Of a stretch of DNA of 64,000 nt, positions 22,435 through 35,607 are shown in pieces. Where the stretch lies: positions 3,379,004 to 3,443,003 of the forward strand of contig JAKSZT010000142.1 of NCBI GenBank assembly GCA_026826555.1, given 5' to 3'. Source of the DNA: Tolypeutes matacus. Taxonomy: Eukaryota; Chordata; Mammalia; Cingulata; Chlamyphoridae. Below the pieces are notes generated by a model. That model saw only the letters and a list, made by a program, of their open reading frames with translations. It made no database searches and had not been told where the DNA came from. Made by a program: the position numbers and the translations under genes. The stretch's first letter is position 1. Each line of letters opens with the position of its first letter.

Positions 22435-24480
22435 GACATTATATCTTTTGTCAAAACATATAAAAGTGCATGGTGTAAAATGAAAACCATAATCTAAACC
22501 ATTGACCATGGTTAGTAGAAATGCTTCAATATTTTTACATCAATTATAACAAATGTCCCATATACATGTAAAATGTTATTAATAGGGGAGAGTGGCAGAG
22601 GGTGAGGAAGTTGGGTATAGAGCAAGTCCCTATATTTTCTATGTAACTTTTCTATAAACTGAAGCTTCTTTGAAGATGAAGCAAAAATAAGAGAAACTGG
22701 GGGAACATATGGAAAAAATTGTCACTGTACATAAAAGACAACAGGTATTATGGTTATGAAAGACACAATGAAAAAACAAATTTAATTTTTAGTTTTGTGT
22801 TTTTTTTTTTAATTTTTAAATTATTATAATTTTATTGTCTTAATATTTTTAATTGTTTATTGTTTGGCTTTGTTTTTAGGGAAAGAAGGCTCAAAACCCT
22901 GGCAGGGGAGATTCACTGGGGTGGAGTGTTGGTGATGGGTGGATGTATGGGAAATGATGCACCTCAGAGGGACATACCTCTATGGCATATGAATATATTC
23001 AAGTGATCATGGGGCATTGTTTCCGTAAGTGGAAACACACAATAACTGATAGAATACTGAATTCTTACCTTGGAAAGTCTTGTTACATTGTCTAATAGAG
23101 CAGCAAGAATCCCCCAAATACATGGGCAGTGCCTAGCAAAGGAGGATAAACCATTATGCCAGGCCATTGATATTGATGGTTGTACTTATGAACCTTGTTT
23201 TTGTGAAATTGAAACTTAGCTTAGTATTATATATTTCCCAAAAGTTACCTCCTGAAAGCTTCCTTGTTGCTTAAACATGCTCTCTCTCTAAGCCAAACGC
23301 AGCATATAAACCCAATACATTTCCCTTGCTGTGGGACACAACACCGGGTGATGAGCCCTCCTGGCACCAAGGGATTATTACCAAACACAAACTAGTGACA
23401 CATTTGGAAAAAGACCTTGCCTAAAAGGGGGAAATATTAAATACAAATAAATTTTTATGGCTAGGAGATTTCAAAGTGAACCAAGATGTTATTCCAGAAA
23501 TTATGACCATGCATGACTCAGGAGGATCTCATTTACTGGCACAGGAAGCAGTGCCTCAAGCAGAGATGCTCCTGAGTGCTCTAGAGACATATAGACACTA
23601 TAGGCAGGGAAGACAATCTCAGGAAGTCAGCACTCTGTCAATGGGCCTTGCTTTGTAATGTATGCTCCCCAATGTAACAGAGTTTAGACTCATTTATAAT
23701 TTCTCTACACATGGCTCTTCTGCCCCTTTTATTTGAACCTACAATTAGCACTATACCTGATAAATATATGTCCCAGAGACTTAAATATTTGGTCTGTCCA
23801 TGTGCCAGTTGAGCCCTAGATTTCAGCAGAGTTGCAGCACCTACTCTCGAGTTCATTGGTCTCACCCAGGACAACTCACAAGGAGTTGATGATGGAGAAT
23901 GCCTATCCCAAGGAAGAGAAAGTATCCTCAACTGCAAGCAGGTTAGATCCATACATCTGCCCATGGGATCTAAGCCTTCTCTCAATTAGAAGCAGAAGAG
24001 GCATCAACATCCTCAAGATTGGGGAATGAATAATGGACTAAAATAGATTTATTATTCTACTATAGACTTATAATTCTATCAATGGAAGAATTCTTATCAC
24101 TGATGTAAAGGCAGTGACCACCAGAGGTTCTCAGGAATGGAAGAGGGAAGAATAATGTAATATGGGGGCATTTTGGGGGCATTAGATTTATCCTGCATGG
24201 CATTGCAGTGACAGATGCAGGCCATTGTATATTTTGTAATAACTTACAAAATTATGTGGGACAGAGTGTAAACTATAATGTGAACTGTAGTCCAGATTAG
24301 TAGCAATGCTTCAATATGAGTTCATCAATTGTAACAAATGTACCACACCAATGAAAAATGTTGTTAATGGGGGAAAGTGTGGGAGGGGGAGGGAATGGAG
24401 TCTATGCAAATATCTTATATTTTTTATATAACATTTATGTAATCTAAAGCTTCTTTAAAAATAAAAAATAAAATAATTTA
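22435..24480 (+). mobile_element. L1 3' UTR blocks, sense (right arm of the inverted duplication)
   Basis: 22440-22720 mirrors 12700-12960, and 22870-24480 mirrors 10946-12530. The end is the A-rich 'gcttctttaaaaataaaaaa' tail at about 24449-24480. Short open frames inside (22964-23167, 23638-23985, 23832-24029) are shadows with no protein support. Confidence 0.75.
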
Positions 24481-25245
24481 AAAAAGAAGAAATGGTGTTA
24501 ATGAAAGCACTTTGCTCTATTAAACATAATGATATAATTACATAGTTGTCTTCTCTATAAAGAATTATTGTCAACATTCTTGGTATCCTTATCATGAAAA
24601 AAATGAGTTTTCATAGTAGTTGTAAAATTGTTTTATAAAATGATACAGTCTTTAATCTCAAAATATCAACAGAAGAATAACTTGAGATTCATAAAAGTAA
24701 TTCATTACCATTATATATAATTTTGGAAAATTTAAAACAAAAATGGATTCCTTTATTACCATTTAAATTTTTAAAAGAATATTTATGAAAAATATCCAGC
24801 TAAAAATATCCAGCTACATATACATTTACTCAAATCTGGTAAAATACATGATGCCATTTATCATGATTCATATATATAGTTTCAGATTATTGGAAATGTT
24901 TTTTTTTTTCATTTTTACTCTCCACAATTGAATAAAGAATAAGAAAAATTAAAGGAGTCTTCTTAATTTATGCCACAGTTTAATCTAAAAGGGAAATTTT
25001 AAATAGTTATATCTTACAAATATCAGTGTACTGAAAACAAACAAAAAGTATTGTAATAAAATTGTCTCAAGCCAGGTTTGGTTTATCTCTAGCAGGAACC
25101 TTGTGTGAGAAAGTGATGAGTGGCCTGAGAATGGAGAGCCTAGCCTTGACAATGCCAATTATGGGGCTAAAGTTGACAAATTACTCTACTCCTTTTGACT
25201 GTGGTTATTTTCTTGAGGGGTTAAGAAAAGCTAGGAGGTTGTCAG

Positions 25246-25603
25246 TCTTATTGATCCATTGACCTCATGGGTCATAAAATCATGAATTCATGGTAGTACT
25301 AATAAATCCATTAGAGATACAATCTCTGCTGGCAAACTACATTAACAGAATTTTACATTATATTTTTAATCTTTTGAGATGATACTATAATATGGATATT
25401 TCATTTATTAATGCATTAAAATTTTTTTGTTTTTGTTGTTGTTGTTTTCCAGAAACGTCCATCTCTTTCTTTCAGTAGGAATCAAATATTCACATTCTCT
25501 ATGCCCTAGCCTTCAGAACTATCACAGGTTAAATGATGACATTTTCCAGATTATCTTCATTTTAAAAACTTACTGAAAACTCCTACATAGACTAGGTGGC
25601 TAT
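25246..25603. other. Upstream region of the second OR pseudogene
   Basis: Non-coding. A pyrimidine-rich stretch with 'tctctttctttcag' at about 25461-25474 could be the former splice acceptor ahead of the receptor exon. Confidence 0.4.
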
Positions 25604-26100
25604 ATGAATAATTCAGTATCTGAGTTTGTTTTTTTAGGACTCCCACATAGAAACTTAAAATTTTCTTTTTATTCATATTTTTTTGGCCTATGCAGCAATC
25701 ATGACAGGAAACCTCATTGTGGTTGCCTTAACTTTTGACTCTCACCTGCACTCCACGTTGATGTACTTTCTCCTTGGAAACCTCTCCTTTATTGACATAC
25801 TTAGACACATTCTGACTTGACAGTGTCTGATTTTGATCCTCTGATGGACTCTCCAAAGCCCTATCAACCCGTTCTGCTTACATCACTGTGGTCACTCTGT
25901 TCTTTGAGCCATGTTTCTTCATTTTCACTTGACCATTTCGTAACTTTTGGGTAGAAAATTTCTCTACGTTGTATTTATTTATCACATCTTTACTGAGCCC
26001 CATTATTTATACTCTGAAGAATCAGGAAATTAAAGCAGCCATGAGTAGATTGAGGACTCAGCACTTCAGCTCCAGACACTTTTCAGGCAACAGTGTTTTG
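25604..26100 (+). pseudogene. Olfactory receptor pseudogene, internally deleted, OR4-like
   Basis: Starts with ATG at 25604 and a typical OR N-terminus (MNNSVSEFVFLGLP). TM1 and the start of TM2 follow with a frameshift (a 'LGNLSFIDIL' equivalent near 25775-25800). The sequence then jumps to the end of intracellular loop 3 and TM6 (an 'SAYITVVTLFFEPC' equivalent near 25870-25915). About 450 bp, covering TM2 to TM5 and the DRY motif, is lost. A TM7 NPIIYTL equivalent and the C-terminal 'RNQEIKAAMSRLR' end the gene near 26010-26060. In-frame stops are present. It is a dead receptor of the same family as its neighbours. Confidence 0.85.
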
Positions 26101-26192
26101 TTTAAAACCTATACATATTACATATCAGAAGAAGTTGTATCAATATGTTTTGCATGTAGACTTATTAAAAAATATTCATACTGTTTGTATTA

Positions 26193-26640
26193 GTTAGGAT
26201 TCCCTGTGGAAACAGAACTGACAGGAGTTATCTGTAAATATTATGAGATTCTATAAAACTCTCTCATGTGACCATGTTGATGCACAAGACCAAAACCCAC
26301 AAGGTGGCAGCAAACCAGGGGCTCCTATGAAGACCCTTGATGAGCTCTCAGGAGACATAGGCTATCTGAAATAGAGATGGGAATTCTCTCTCTGAATGCT
26401 GAATTCACTTCCCCTTTTAAGGACTCCAATGACTGGATGAGATGTCATTCATTGCTAATGGCAATCACCTTAATTGATTGTAGATGTAAGCAGCCATATA
26501 TGCAATCAACTCACTGATGTTTAAAGTCCATGAAATACCCTTGTATTACAATTATCCCAGTGCTTGCTCAACCATACAACTTGGGACAATTACCTGGCTG
26601 AGTTGACATGTTAGCCTAACCATCACACTGTTTATAGAAA
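26193..26640 (+). mobile_element. Old mammalian interspersed repeat, family uncertain
   Basis: It begins 'tgtattagttaggattccct' and ends 'ctaaccatcaca'. These are the familiar termini of a common old mammalian repeat, with 'acagaactgacaggagttat' and 'gttgacatgttagcctaacc' wording. The ends are partly inverted (tgtattagttag / ctaaccatcaca). I cannot name it with confidence. Confidence 0.5.
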
Positions 26641-27329
26641 TTTGCAAATGTTTTATCAGTATTTTTCTCAACTTGTTAATTTTGTTGAAAGAATGATAAT
26701 CTTAATTGAAATTAAAATCAAGTTTGGGGTAATATATTACAAAAATTTGTAATATTGAATTGAATAGAAAACTGGCTCATTATCTATAGTTGGAAACCCA
26801 TAAATGTCCAAGACTGAATGCCCTTATATAGAGATAAATCAAGTACATATATATTTGTCTACTTCTGTTGAAGAATTAGGGTCCTTTCTGCAAAATTCTT
26901 TATTAAATGAATACGTACAAAATTGCATAAACTCCTCTTAACACTCAAGCTAACATAAACGCACCCACGATTTTCCTTCATTCATGAAAGGATTAATATT
27001 TTTTTAAAATAGGTAAACAACTAATTTTTATGAGTGAATTGATCCAACAGTTAAGATATCTATTGACATAAAGCACTGATTTATTTCATTCTAAAGATAA
27101 CAGGATTCCACCCAAGAATATATTACAAGAAGCTGCATTCTGCTTTAGTCTATCATTTATGTTTGGATTTATATTTACTCAATATCTCTCAGGAATCAAG
27201 TAAGATCTTACTCTTGACTTAATTCCCATGGGCAAAAATTAATGAAGAAGTCTTTATATATTCCAGACATTTAAATCACTACCCATGGGGGAAAATTTGA
27301 AGTATTCAATCTAGTTATGGACTGAAAAT
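26641..27329. other. Unassigned sequence
   Basis: AT-rich, with no coding or repeat pattern recognised. Confidence 0.45.
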
Positions 27330-28025
27330 ATCTTCACTCTATAGATTATCTTTAATCTGTTATGATGTTTATAAATATATACATTTGAATTTATACATTT
27401 ATATATTTATCAATATTTCCTTTGTTGTCTGAGATTTTGTTTATTGTGCAAAACAATTTTACAATTGATATGTCAACATTGTCTACTGTACTTTTTTGAT
27501 AAACTCAAAAAATTCTTTTTCACATTTGATTATTTAATCCAACTGGAATTTAGATTTGTTTTGGTAACCGATAGGAATGTCATTTCTTTTTTATGTGTGG
27601 ATACAATTATTCAAATACCACCTATTGACTAACATTTCCCTGTTGATTATGTCACACTTACAATTTGCCAAGTGTCCTTGTATTCTTGAGTCTGTTTCTG
27701 GCCTCTCTCATCCTTCCTATTCATCATTCTGGCTCTCAGACAAGACTATGCTACCTTACATATAGTTGTTTTATAATAGTCTTAATATTTGGTGTGGTGA
27801 ATCTTCCCTCTCATAATTTTCCAGTATTTTATATTTACCTTGGCTCTTCTTCTCAATTAACACTTACAGGTTAATTGATTTTTAGGGTAAGTTGGCAAGT
27901 TCCATAAAATCACTCTTATGATATCAATTGGAATTGGATAGAATTTATAGATTAATTTGGGATGATTATAAAACTTAATGATTTTGATTATTCTAATTCA
28001 TTAACATACTATATCCCTTTACTTA
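27330..28025 (-). mobile_element. L1M 3' UTR fragment, antisense
   Basis: The sequence follows the known order of old L1 3' regions in reverse: a 'gtttctggcctctctcatcc' equivalent near 27700, 'tagttgttttataatagtct' near 27765, 'gttggcaagttccataaaat' near 27890, and 'gaatttatagattaatttgg' near 27945. Stray open frames (27444-27874) are part of this relic. The ERV at 28026 cuts it. A similar later segment occurs at about 32080-32300. Confidence 0.7.
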
Positions 28026-28482
28026 GTTTGGCAGTTTGAAATTATTTTATGGATCCCAAAAAGAGAAAGAATATGTTTCTGAACTAATACATTTCTGTGG
28101 CTTTGAGTCCCTTTCAATTAAACTATGTCAGTGAAGTCCAACTGAGGTTGTCTCTGCCCTTTTATTGGAACTGATATAAATGGAGAAACACACAGAAAAA
28201 GAGAGTTCTGCTATATTTCATCTGGCCATGTGAGAGAGGAAAACAGAGAAGCTCAGAGAAAGACAGAGACCTTGTCAGAGATGACAGCTATCTTGATTTG
28301 TCACATGGCCAGACAACAGGATCAACAGTATCTGACTTTGGTAGAAAGCACCTCTGATGGTGCCTTTATTTGGACATTTCACAACATCAAAACTATAAAT
28401 CTTTACCCCAAATAAATCCACTTTATAAAGACCAACACATTTCTGGTAATTTGCATAGGAAGCCCATTGGCACACTAAACCA
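28026..28482 (+). mobile_element. Class III 5' LTR of the second non-autonomous ERV
   Basis: Starts 'tttggcagtttgaaat', a degenerate TGTGGCAG, and ends 'cacactaaacca' at 28482 (457 bp). It carries 'aataaatccactttataaag' near 28411, like the other LTRs. A primer-site-like 'attggtaccatgaaagtgcg' follows at about 28486. Confidence 0.75.
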
Positions 28483-30007
28483 GGAATTGGTACCATGAAA
28501 GTGCGGTGCTGCTGCTATGCAAATACCCAAAATGTTGGAATGGTTTTATAAATGGGTTAGGGGTATTTTTTGGTGGAACTGTGGGATGCTTGATTAAAAA
28601 AAAGTCCTAGATTGCTTTAAAGAGACTGTTGGTAGGAACATGGATAGTAAATATAGTTCTGATACGGCCTTAGACAGAAATGATGGCTGGAAAGAAAGCA
28701 ATCCTTTATTTAAAGTGGCAGAGTACTTGGCAAAATTGACTCTTGATGTTAAATGAAATGCAGAATTTCAAAATGACGAGCTTCAACATTTAGCTGGGAA
28801 GATTTCCAAATTACATGAGAAAAATGTAGCCTGGTTTCTCCTTGCAGCTTACAGCAAAATGCAAAAGGAAAAAGATAAAATGATAACTAAACAGCAGGGC
28901 ACAAAGAAAACAGAGATTGATAATTTTGGAAATTCCAAGCTTCTGGAAAATAAGCCTCCAGAGGATAGTGCCCCATGTGAGGACTTAACTAAACTTGGAA
29001 CTTGTAAGTCAGGATTGGAAATGCAATTATTCAGAAAGGATTTGTGAATAGTCTTACAGTGATGGCTTGGGCCCCTGTTTCCTGCATGCTAAATCAACAA
29101 GGGTTTTTGTGAGCTCTTTATGAACTAATCCACTGTCAGCCTGGACTAAAAGGGACAATGAGGGGAGAAACTGAAGGAAAAATGGCTTTAATGGGAAAAT
29201 GATTGGAGTAAGATCTGGACTTCAAACAACTTGGGCCTAGAAAGGGATTCTCCATTGTGTGTGGAAAGGGTGAATTTGTCAGCATTTGAAGAGGGTGCAT
29301 CTTCCAGCCAGTTGCTTAGGGAGAGTTTGGCGGCCCCAGGCTACAGAGACAGTGGAGCTCATTCCCTGGTAGTAGGGGAGAGCTAGGTCAACACATAACT
29401 GTTTTGAGGGGATTGGGCCTATATGTCAGAGATTAGAGAGAATGTTTCTGCCACCCCACTGTACTAAGGGTGTTGAGACTCTTCCTCAGAAAAGGGAAAA
29501 GTATGCCAACACCCTCATGTTCTTGGAAGGTAAGGTCTAGTGCTTGGCAGCCACCCAGTTGCTTGATGAGGGAGGAACTGAGAAAAAAGCCATGGGGTAA
29601 GTCCTTGGAAGGGGTGGACCCCCATGAGGCCTTAAGGAGAAGAAGACATCATTTCAGACTTTCAGACTTTGAAATCTAATGGTGTATGCCCTGCCATTTT
29701 TTAGAACTGTTTGTGACCTATGGCGTCTATTTTTACTTCCAATTTCTCCATATGCTACTGCAAATGTTTATCCTATGTCTGTCCCTTCTTTGTATATTAG
29801 AAGCAGATAATTTGTTTTGTAAGTTTCACAGGTCTACAGCTAGAGGGAACTTTTGACCCAAGACAAACTGCATGCTTGTAACTGATTTTATGTGATTTTG
29901 TACTTAGCATTGCTACTGAAATGATTTAAGGCTTTTGAAATATTGTGATATAATGAATATTTTTTGCATATGGAAGGAACATGTCTTTTGGGGATTCAGA
30001 GGATGAG
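28483..30007 (+). mobile_element. Internal region of the second non-autonomous ERV
   Basis: Aligns with 20306-21806: leader, a broken gag-like frame (about 28740-29047, with 'NSKLLENKPPEDSAP' wording parallel to the first copy), a distal part and the purine-rich tract 'tcagaggatgag' before the 3' LTR. The frame contains stops (for example just upstream of 28859 and at 29045). Length and order equal the first copy, so this small genome is the family's normal form rather than a chance deletion. Confidence 0.78.
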
Positions 30008-30234
30008 TGTGGCAGTTTGAAATGCTTTTCTTAATCCCAAAAGAAAAAGACTATGTTTCTGAACAAATCCATTCCTGTAGGTATGAGATTCTTTCGATTG
30101 GACTGTGTCAGTGAGACATGACTCAAGTTAACTTTCCACCCTCTGGCTGTAACGTTATAAGATTATAAATGACCATTGTAAAAGCCGACCCATTGCTGGT
30201 ATATTCCCTTATCAGCTTTTAGCAAACTAAAACA
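30008..30234 (+). mobile_element. 3' LTR of the second ERV, internally deleted
   Basis: Starts TGTGGCAGTTTG and ends '...ctaaaaca'. At 227 bp it is half the length of its 5' partner. The middle part, between 'gactcaagttaac' and 'gattataaatgacc', is missing. Confidence 0.72.
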
Positions 30235-30369
30235 TCCATACAAAGAGTTGTAATAAAAAAAATGCTCTATTTTCTGTACATTACAAAACCACTCAATTTT
30301 TTGGTTTCTTCATTCATCAAGTCTTCAGTGCAATTCTCTTCAAATAGTTACTTATCCTAAATGTATTTA

Positions 30370-30700
30370 GTGTTTTCACCCAGATATGCAGATTTCCTTA
30401 TAAAATATGAACTGTTTTATGAGTACATATGATTTCATTTTCATAAATGGCATTCTATTTTCTTTTCCTTTGAATCATTGTATATTGGGGTATATATGGA
30501 AAGTCCATTGCTTTAAAGTGTTGCTATTATTCCAGAGTACATATGAAACAAACTTACCTATCTTTTCCCCAATTATGGACAGCAAAACTGCTTTCAATTT
30601 CCTAATGCCTTAAACAATGCCATGATTCATATCTTTGTCCAGTACCCCTATGTAGACCTTTGTAAAAATTTCTCTAGGGTAAGCACGCAGGAAAGAAAAT
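30370..30700 (-). mobile_element. Old L1-type 3' fragment, antisense
   Basis: Wording such as 'tcataaatggcattctattt', 'ccagagtacatatgaaacaa' and 'tttgtaaaaatttctctagg' resembles the reversed 3' region of old L1 copies. Similar pieces lie at 40.8-41.4, 56.6-57.2 and 60.2-60.5 kb. Confidence 0.45.
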
Positions 30701-32079
30701 AACTTGGTTTAAGACATTTAACCACTTAATTTCACAAAACACTACACATTTCTTTCAGAATGTCTCCTCCATTCAACTGCGGATAAAGAGTTCCCTTCAC
30801 TTATGTACACTCTACAAGACTTAGTATTATTCACCTCTTAAATTTTTGTGGTTCCTTAGAAAGTTATATCTTGGTATAATTAGCTTTTTTTTTCTGATTA
30901 CCGGTGAATTTGGAACATTTCTCTGATACCCATCAGCCATTAATTCTTGGAGTTCTGTGAATTGCTCTGTCATGATCTTTTCCCACTGAAACTGGGGTTT
31001 CTGTGCCTTTCTTGTTGATTTGAATGTTTTACATCTGCAATACCACATCTGTTACTATATGTGGCTATTTAATGTGAATTTAAATGAATTAATAATAAAT
31101 AAAATTATGATTTATTTACTCACGCATACTTGTCTAATTTCAAGTTTAATAGCCAACATGTAAATAGTTGGGACAACTATTATGGGACATTGCTGATAAG
31201 AACATTTCCATCATCACAGAAAGTTCCATTAGACAGCAGTTATCTAGGTAGTAATACCATATCAATTTAATATAATACAAATATTTCTTTTGAATCTGTC
31301 ATCTACTGGCTAATTTTGTTTCTGGTTTTCTTCTTCAGACAGAAATTATTTTTTCTGTTTATATTCTATTTATATTGTTATGTTTATTAAGGTGTTGCAT
31401 TTTTATTTATTTTTTATATATTTGTTTATAAGATGCCCATCCCCAACTGTAGATTACCAAGATGTACCTTAACATTTTGTTTTCTTACTATTTCATTATA
31501 TTTTTCACATTTTGTTTTTAAATGTTTCTAGAGTCCACCTTTGTACACACATGGAAGGTAGGGACCCAACTTTTTAAAATCTCCCTTTAATAAACCACTA
31601 TTCCAAGCAAAATATATGAAATAAAATAAGCTGCCCTTTTTCATTGCTTTTCTGTTCATCATATAAAGCTATCAAGTATACATACACACACACACATACA
31701 TAATTGAGGCTTTTGTGGACCCATGGAAATTATGTTCTTAAATTGGTACATACCTGTGGGTGTGGGTAGGACCTTTGGTTGAATTCCTTCCATTCAGGGC
31801 CTTTGATAGGATTAATTCAGTGAGGCATATTTTATGTGTAAGTGTGTATATATATATATATATATATACACGAACATACACACACACATAGTGTGCCTGT
31901 ATTTCAGATAAGGTGTGTGTGTGTGTATCTTAGTTTTCTATTTAGTTCTTCTTTTATTTTACCATTACCTTATCAATTTTGGTACACTTACTAGGTATAT
32001 GGTTTAAAATCTAGTTGGTGTGTTTATTCCCGTTGTCATTGTATTCAAAACTCTCATAACAATCAGTATATTTCAAATT
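30701..32079. other. Unassigned sequence with CA/TA/GT microsatellites
   Basis: No gene or clear repeat. Simple repeats are (CA)n at 31683-31700, (TA)n at about 31848-31868 and (GT)n at about 31912-31926. Confidence 0.5.
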
Positions 32080-32300
32080 ATGTAAGTTTTACTCTGAAAT
32101 TTTTAAAGGCCAACTAAATTTTTACTAGAATAATATGCAATTGTTAAATATTATTTGAATGATACTAGTATCTTTGCTATGTTATATCATCCCACTCATG
32201 AATATGATATGTCCCTCCATTTATTCAAGTCATAATTTATATTTTCTAAGAGTTTTAAATTTTCTCCATAATGTCATCATTTTATTTTCAACTTGAATAT
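32080..32300 (-). mobile_element. L1M 3' fragment, antisense
   Basis: 'cactcatgaatatgatatgtccctccatttattcaagt' (about 32192-32229) is the typical reversed L1 wording that follows the part seen at 27.9 kb. The pieces may come from one element split by later insertions. Confidence 0.55.
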
Positions 32301-34237
32301 ATTTTGTTTTAAGTTTACTACTTATAGGAGATTAATTAAATTTTTGCTATAATCTAATCTTAATATTATATAATATTTGTTGTATATATATATATAAAGA
32401 TATATGATATGGATGCATATATATCAATATATTTGTATATATAGATATCTCCTTTTGTATAGTTGTATGTTTCCAGATATGTAGATTTATACATATATAC
32501 ACTCATTTTTGTGTATATATTATACATGCACATGTATATGATGTATAGTATATATATTCTTCCTGAACTTTGAGTAAGTTAAAGACATGATACCCATTTA
32601 CCCCTAAATACCACAATGTATTTTCTTAAGCAGTGCAATTTCCAAAATCAGGAAATTATCATAACATGAATAATCGATAGAACTTACACAAATTTTTGCC
32701 ATTTGTTCAAATAATGCCTTTTTAGAAAAGAAAATAAATCAATGTGGTCCAGGACCCAATCTCCTTATTATAATTCTGTCTTTCTTTGATTTTATGACCT
32801 TGGCATTTTTCAATGCCATGAAATTTGTAAAATATGTCTGTTTGGGTTTGTCTGATGCTTCATATGATGAGAGTCATTGCGTTCACTTTTGCAGTAATAC
32901 CACAAGAATGGTGCAGTGTTTTTCTGAGTCCTTCATATCAGGAGTTAGACGAGGTTAATTGTCCCTTTGCTAGTGATATTAACTTTGATAATTTGGGGTG
33001 GCATCTGCCAGGTTCTCCACTCCAAAAAGTTACCATTTTTCCTTTGTAATGAGTAAGTGTTTTAAAAGGAGGTAATTTGAGACTATGTAAGTATTCTCTT
33101 CCTCATCAAAAAATTATTCCTTTGTTTTAGTGCCCATTCATTATTTTTGCCTTAATCAATATTATAATGATGGGATGCCAATGGATATTTTCTAATTCCA
33201 TCCTTACATCTGTGTTTTCGAGTTGTTACTCTTAAAAATGAAGGGTTTAAATTTTTCTGCTATTTATTAATTTACACATATATACATTTATATCTGCATT
33301 GGCTGATTTTTATTTTTTTCCATTGGTTTAGAATCTCTTATCAAAACTGTCATAACATTCAAATTGCCCCACATTTAGTCACTAGGTTTCTCTTCAAGTT
33401 GCCTTTCCTTGCTGACATGACTTTATTGTTTTTTGAAGACCTCCTTACTTTCTGCCAAAAGTAGAGTTTCCAGAGACATTTCGTACTTTCCTTACTCCAG
33501 CCTAGAGTTAGCCATTTCTCCAAGGAGCCCTGGTCTCTTGAATTTGGTATGCACATTTGATACCAAAATTTTGGAATTATTTTTTCTCATTCCTACTGCA
33601 GTGTCATTACTTCTAGGTCCCTTAGAGATTTCTTTAAATATATATGTATATTTTATTGCTTCCAGATTCCTTAGAGAACAGAGATAAGAAAAATAATGCT
33701 TGAATTTGTTTAAATATATATTTATGTTTATATATGTAAAATTGTATCAACACATATGTATATAATTTATAAATATGAATATATTAAATAAATATTTTAT
33801 ATGATGAATATAAACCCAGTCTTTATACTGGTGTCTTCAAGTCCAATCCAAAACACATTTATTCTAGCCCTACTCCTTCCATATTTGTAACTCACCACTC
33901 CAACAGAGAAACCAGGCACTATTTATTCATTATATATTTTCTTGTTTCTGCATTTCTAAAGTGCCCCCAATGTACATTCAGAATTGTAAACCATACATTT
34001 GGGTAAAGCAAACTGACTAGAATTCAAATTTTTATATAACAAGTATTTTCTTTTTCCTTATAGTATATATTCAAAGTACTGTTGTCAAAACTTAATTTTT
34101 TTTTCTAAATTATACTCTTTCATTGTGCTTAGGTTATCCATTTTTAATAAGTTAACTTTATTTATTCCCTTCATTTTCAATTTTATGGTATTTCCCCACC
34201 CCTTTGAGGAATATATTAATATATAGTCATTGCCTTA
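32301..34237. other. AT-rich unassigned sequence
   Basis: Includes TA-rich simple sequence at about 32366-32560 and 33700-33800. Open frames at 32834-33049 and 33433-33687 show no domain. Fragments near 33120-33200 may be more old L1. Confidence 0.5.
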
Positions 34238-34368
34238 TCATGGTTTCAAAACTAATAAATTTAAAAAAAGGAATATTCATCACAGTAACACTCCCCCCTC
34301 ATGCTTTCAAACTCTTCTCTAGTCCCCTATCCTCTTCAAACACCACTTATATGTACTCAAACTCATTG

Positions 34369-34472
34369 TTTTGTTAGTTTGCTTTTTTCTTTAATTTATT
34401 TAAAATAGAAAAACTGCTCCCAACCTCTCCATTGGACTCTTTGGATGATTGGACAAAGACAAGTTGAACCAC
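34369..34472 (+). repeat. Source of a 104-bp short-range copy
   Basis: This 104-bp stretch recurs at 36603-36706 with one mismatch (103/104). The equivalent stretch in copy B (about 49569-49690) is clearly more diverged, so this site is the ancestral location and the 36.6-kb site received the copy. Confidence 0.9.
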
Positions 34473-35607
34473 ATTCAAATACTATACACTTAATCTAACC
34501 ACATCTTCCCTGGGATGTGGCAGTGGTCATATATGGGGAGACCTCTCTCGTTCATGGCTGCTTAAAATTTTGAGCACCCTCTTCACATGTTTTTATTCCT
34601 CACAGAGTGTTCTCTATCTTGGCGATTAAGAATAAAATAGAGACTATATTTCCCAAATACCCTTGCAACCATGTGGCAGGCATGTGACTTAGCTTCCACC
34701 TGTCTAATGTATCTACTATGTGATTTATATTTAACAAGATTGAGAATGGAAATTCTTTGGGTTGGCATCAATAGCAGCTATGTTTCATATTTGTAACATT
34801 AGCAATGCCAGTAGCATTTTACGTATTACAATGGATGGGGAGTAGATATGTGGTCAGTAGTAAGAACAGTCTCTAGAAATAAAAGTTTTGGGACTTGTTA
34901 CTCTAAACAGCCTAAATCCTATTTTTCTACTACTCACAAAAACAGTGTAAGGTTTCTTTAGATCCCCATGAATAACTCTTTGTAAAAACAGTAGATTAGA
35001 TTCTATAGTTTGTAACTAAAACATCTGACAGTTACAACATCAAATTATATTTTCCCTCCTTCATTTGGGTGTCCATCAGGAGTTATATTCACTCATATAA
35101 ATAATATAAAGTTTCAAGCAAGGGAAATATGTTACAGCACAGAATGAAATATAAGAGCTTAGTTGGCAATCATATACTTCTACTATAAGCTACCATCCTT
35201 AAAACTATATAGACTAATTCTTGTGGATAAAAAGATTACATCTGTGGTACTATATAGTTGCATGTATTAACATGCTATTACCACTCTAACAGTTTCTTCC
35301 ATCCAAATTTGTCCAGATTAAGAATAGTCAAATAACAAAAATTTCTGGCATCCTGTCTTGCTAGGGTGAATTTTTTGAGAACACACTCAGCAGACACTTA
35401 AATTAAGTATCTTAAAAGTTTTTACAGTAGTAATTATGATAATATTTAAATTTAATTGTTTATGATGGTCATGGAACCAAAGAATAAAATAGAGAACAAA
35501 GGATATTGTCTTTTTTTATCAGAAAGATAAGGGATCGAGGTCATTTCTGCTTGTTTACTGTGATGTTGGGAAAATTCTGAAGAATTCTAAGCTTAATGTT
35601 CCTCATC

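Larger units (their letters stand above)
19350..25245. repeat. Right arm of the inverted segmental duplication
   Basis: This arm is the reverse-complement partner of 10140-14737 and is longer because the ERV (20253-22434) was added. A stretch of L1 equivalent to about 12960-14105 of the left arm is missing at the ERV. The outer, non-L1 part (24490-25245) matches 10140-10940 at about 90% by eye. Homology ends near 'gtcagtct' at 25235-25242 with no poly(A) there. Confidence 0.82.

Noticed and set aside
32360..32560. Very AT-rich, partly palindromic stretch that might be taken for a replication origin or matrix attachment site
   Set aside because: Simple (TA)n-type sequence is common in such DNA, and no specific motif supports a functional call.
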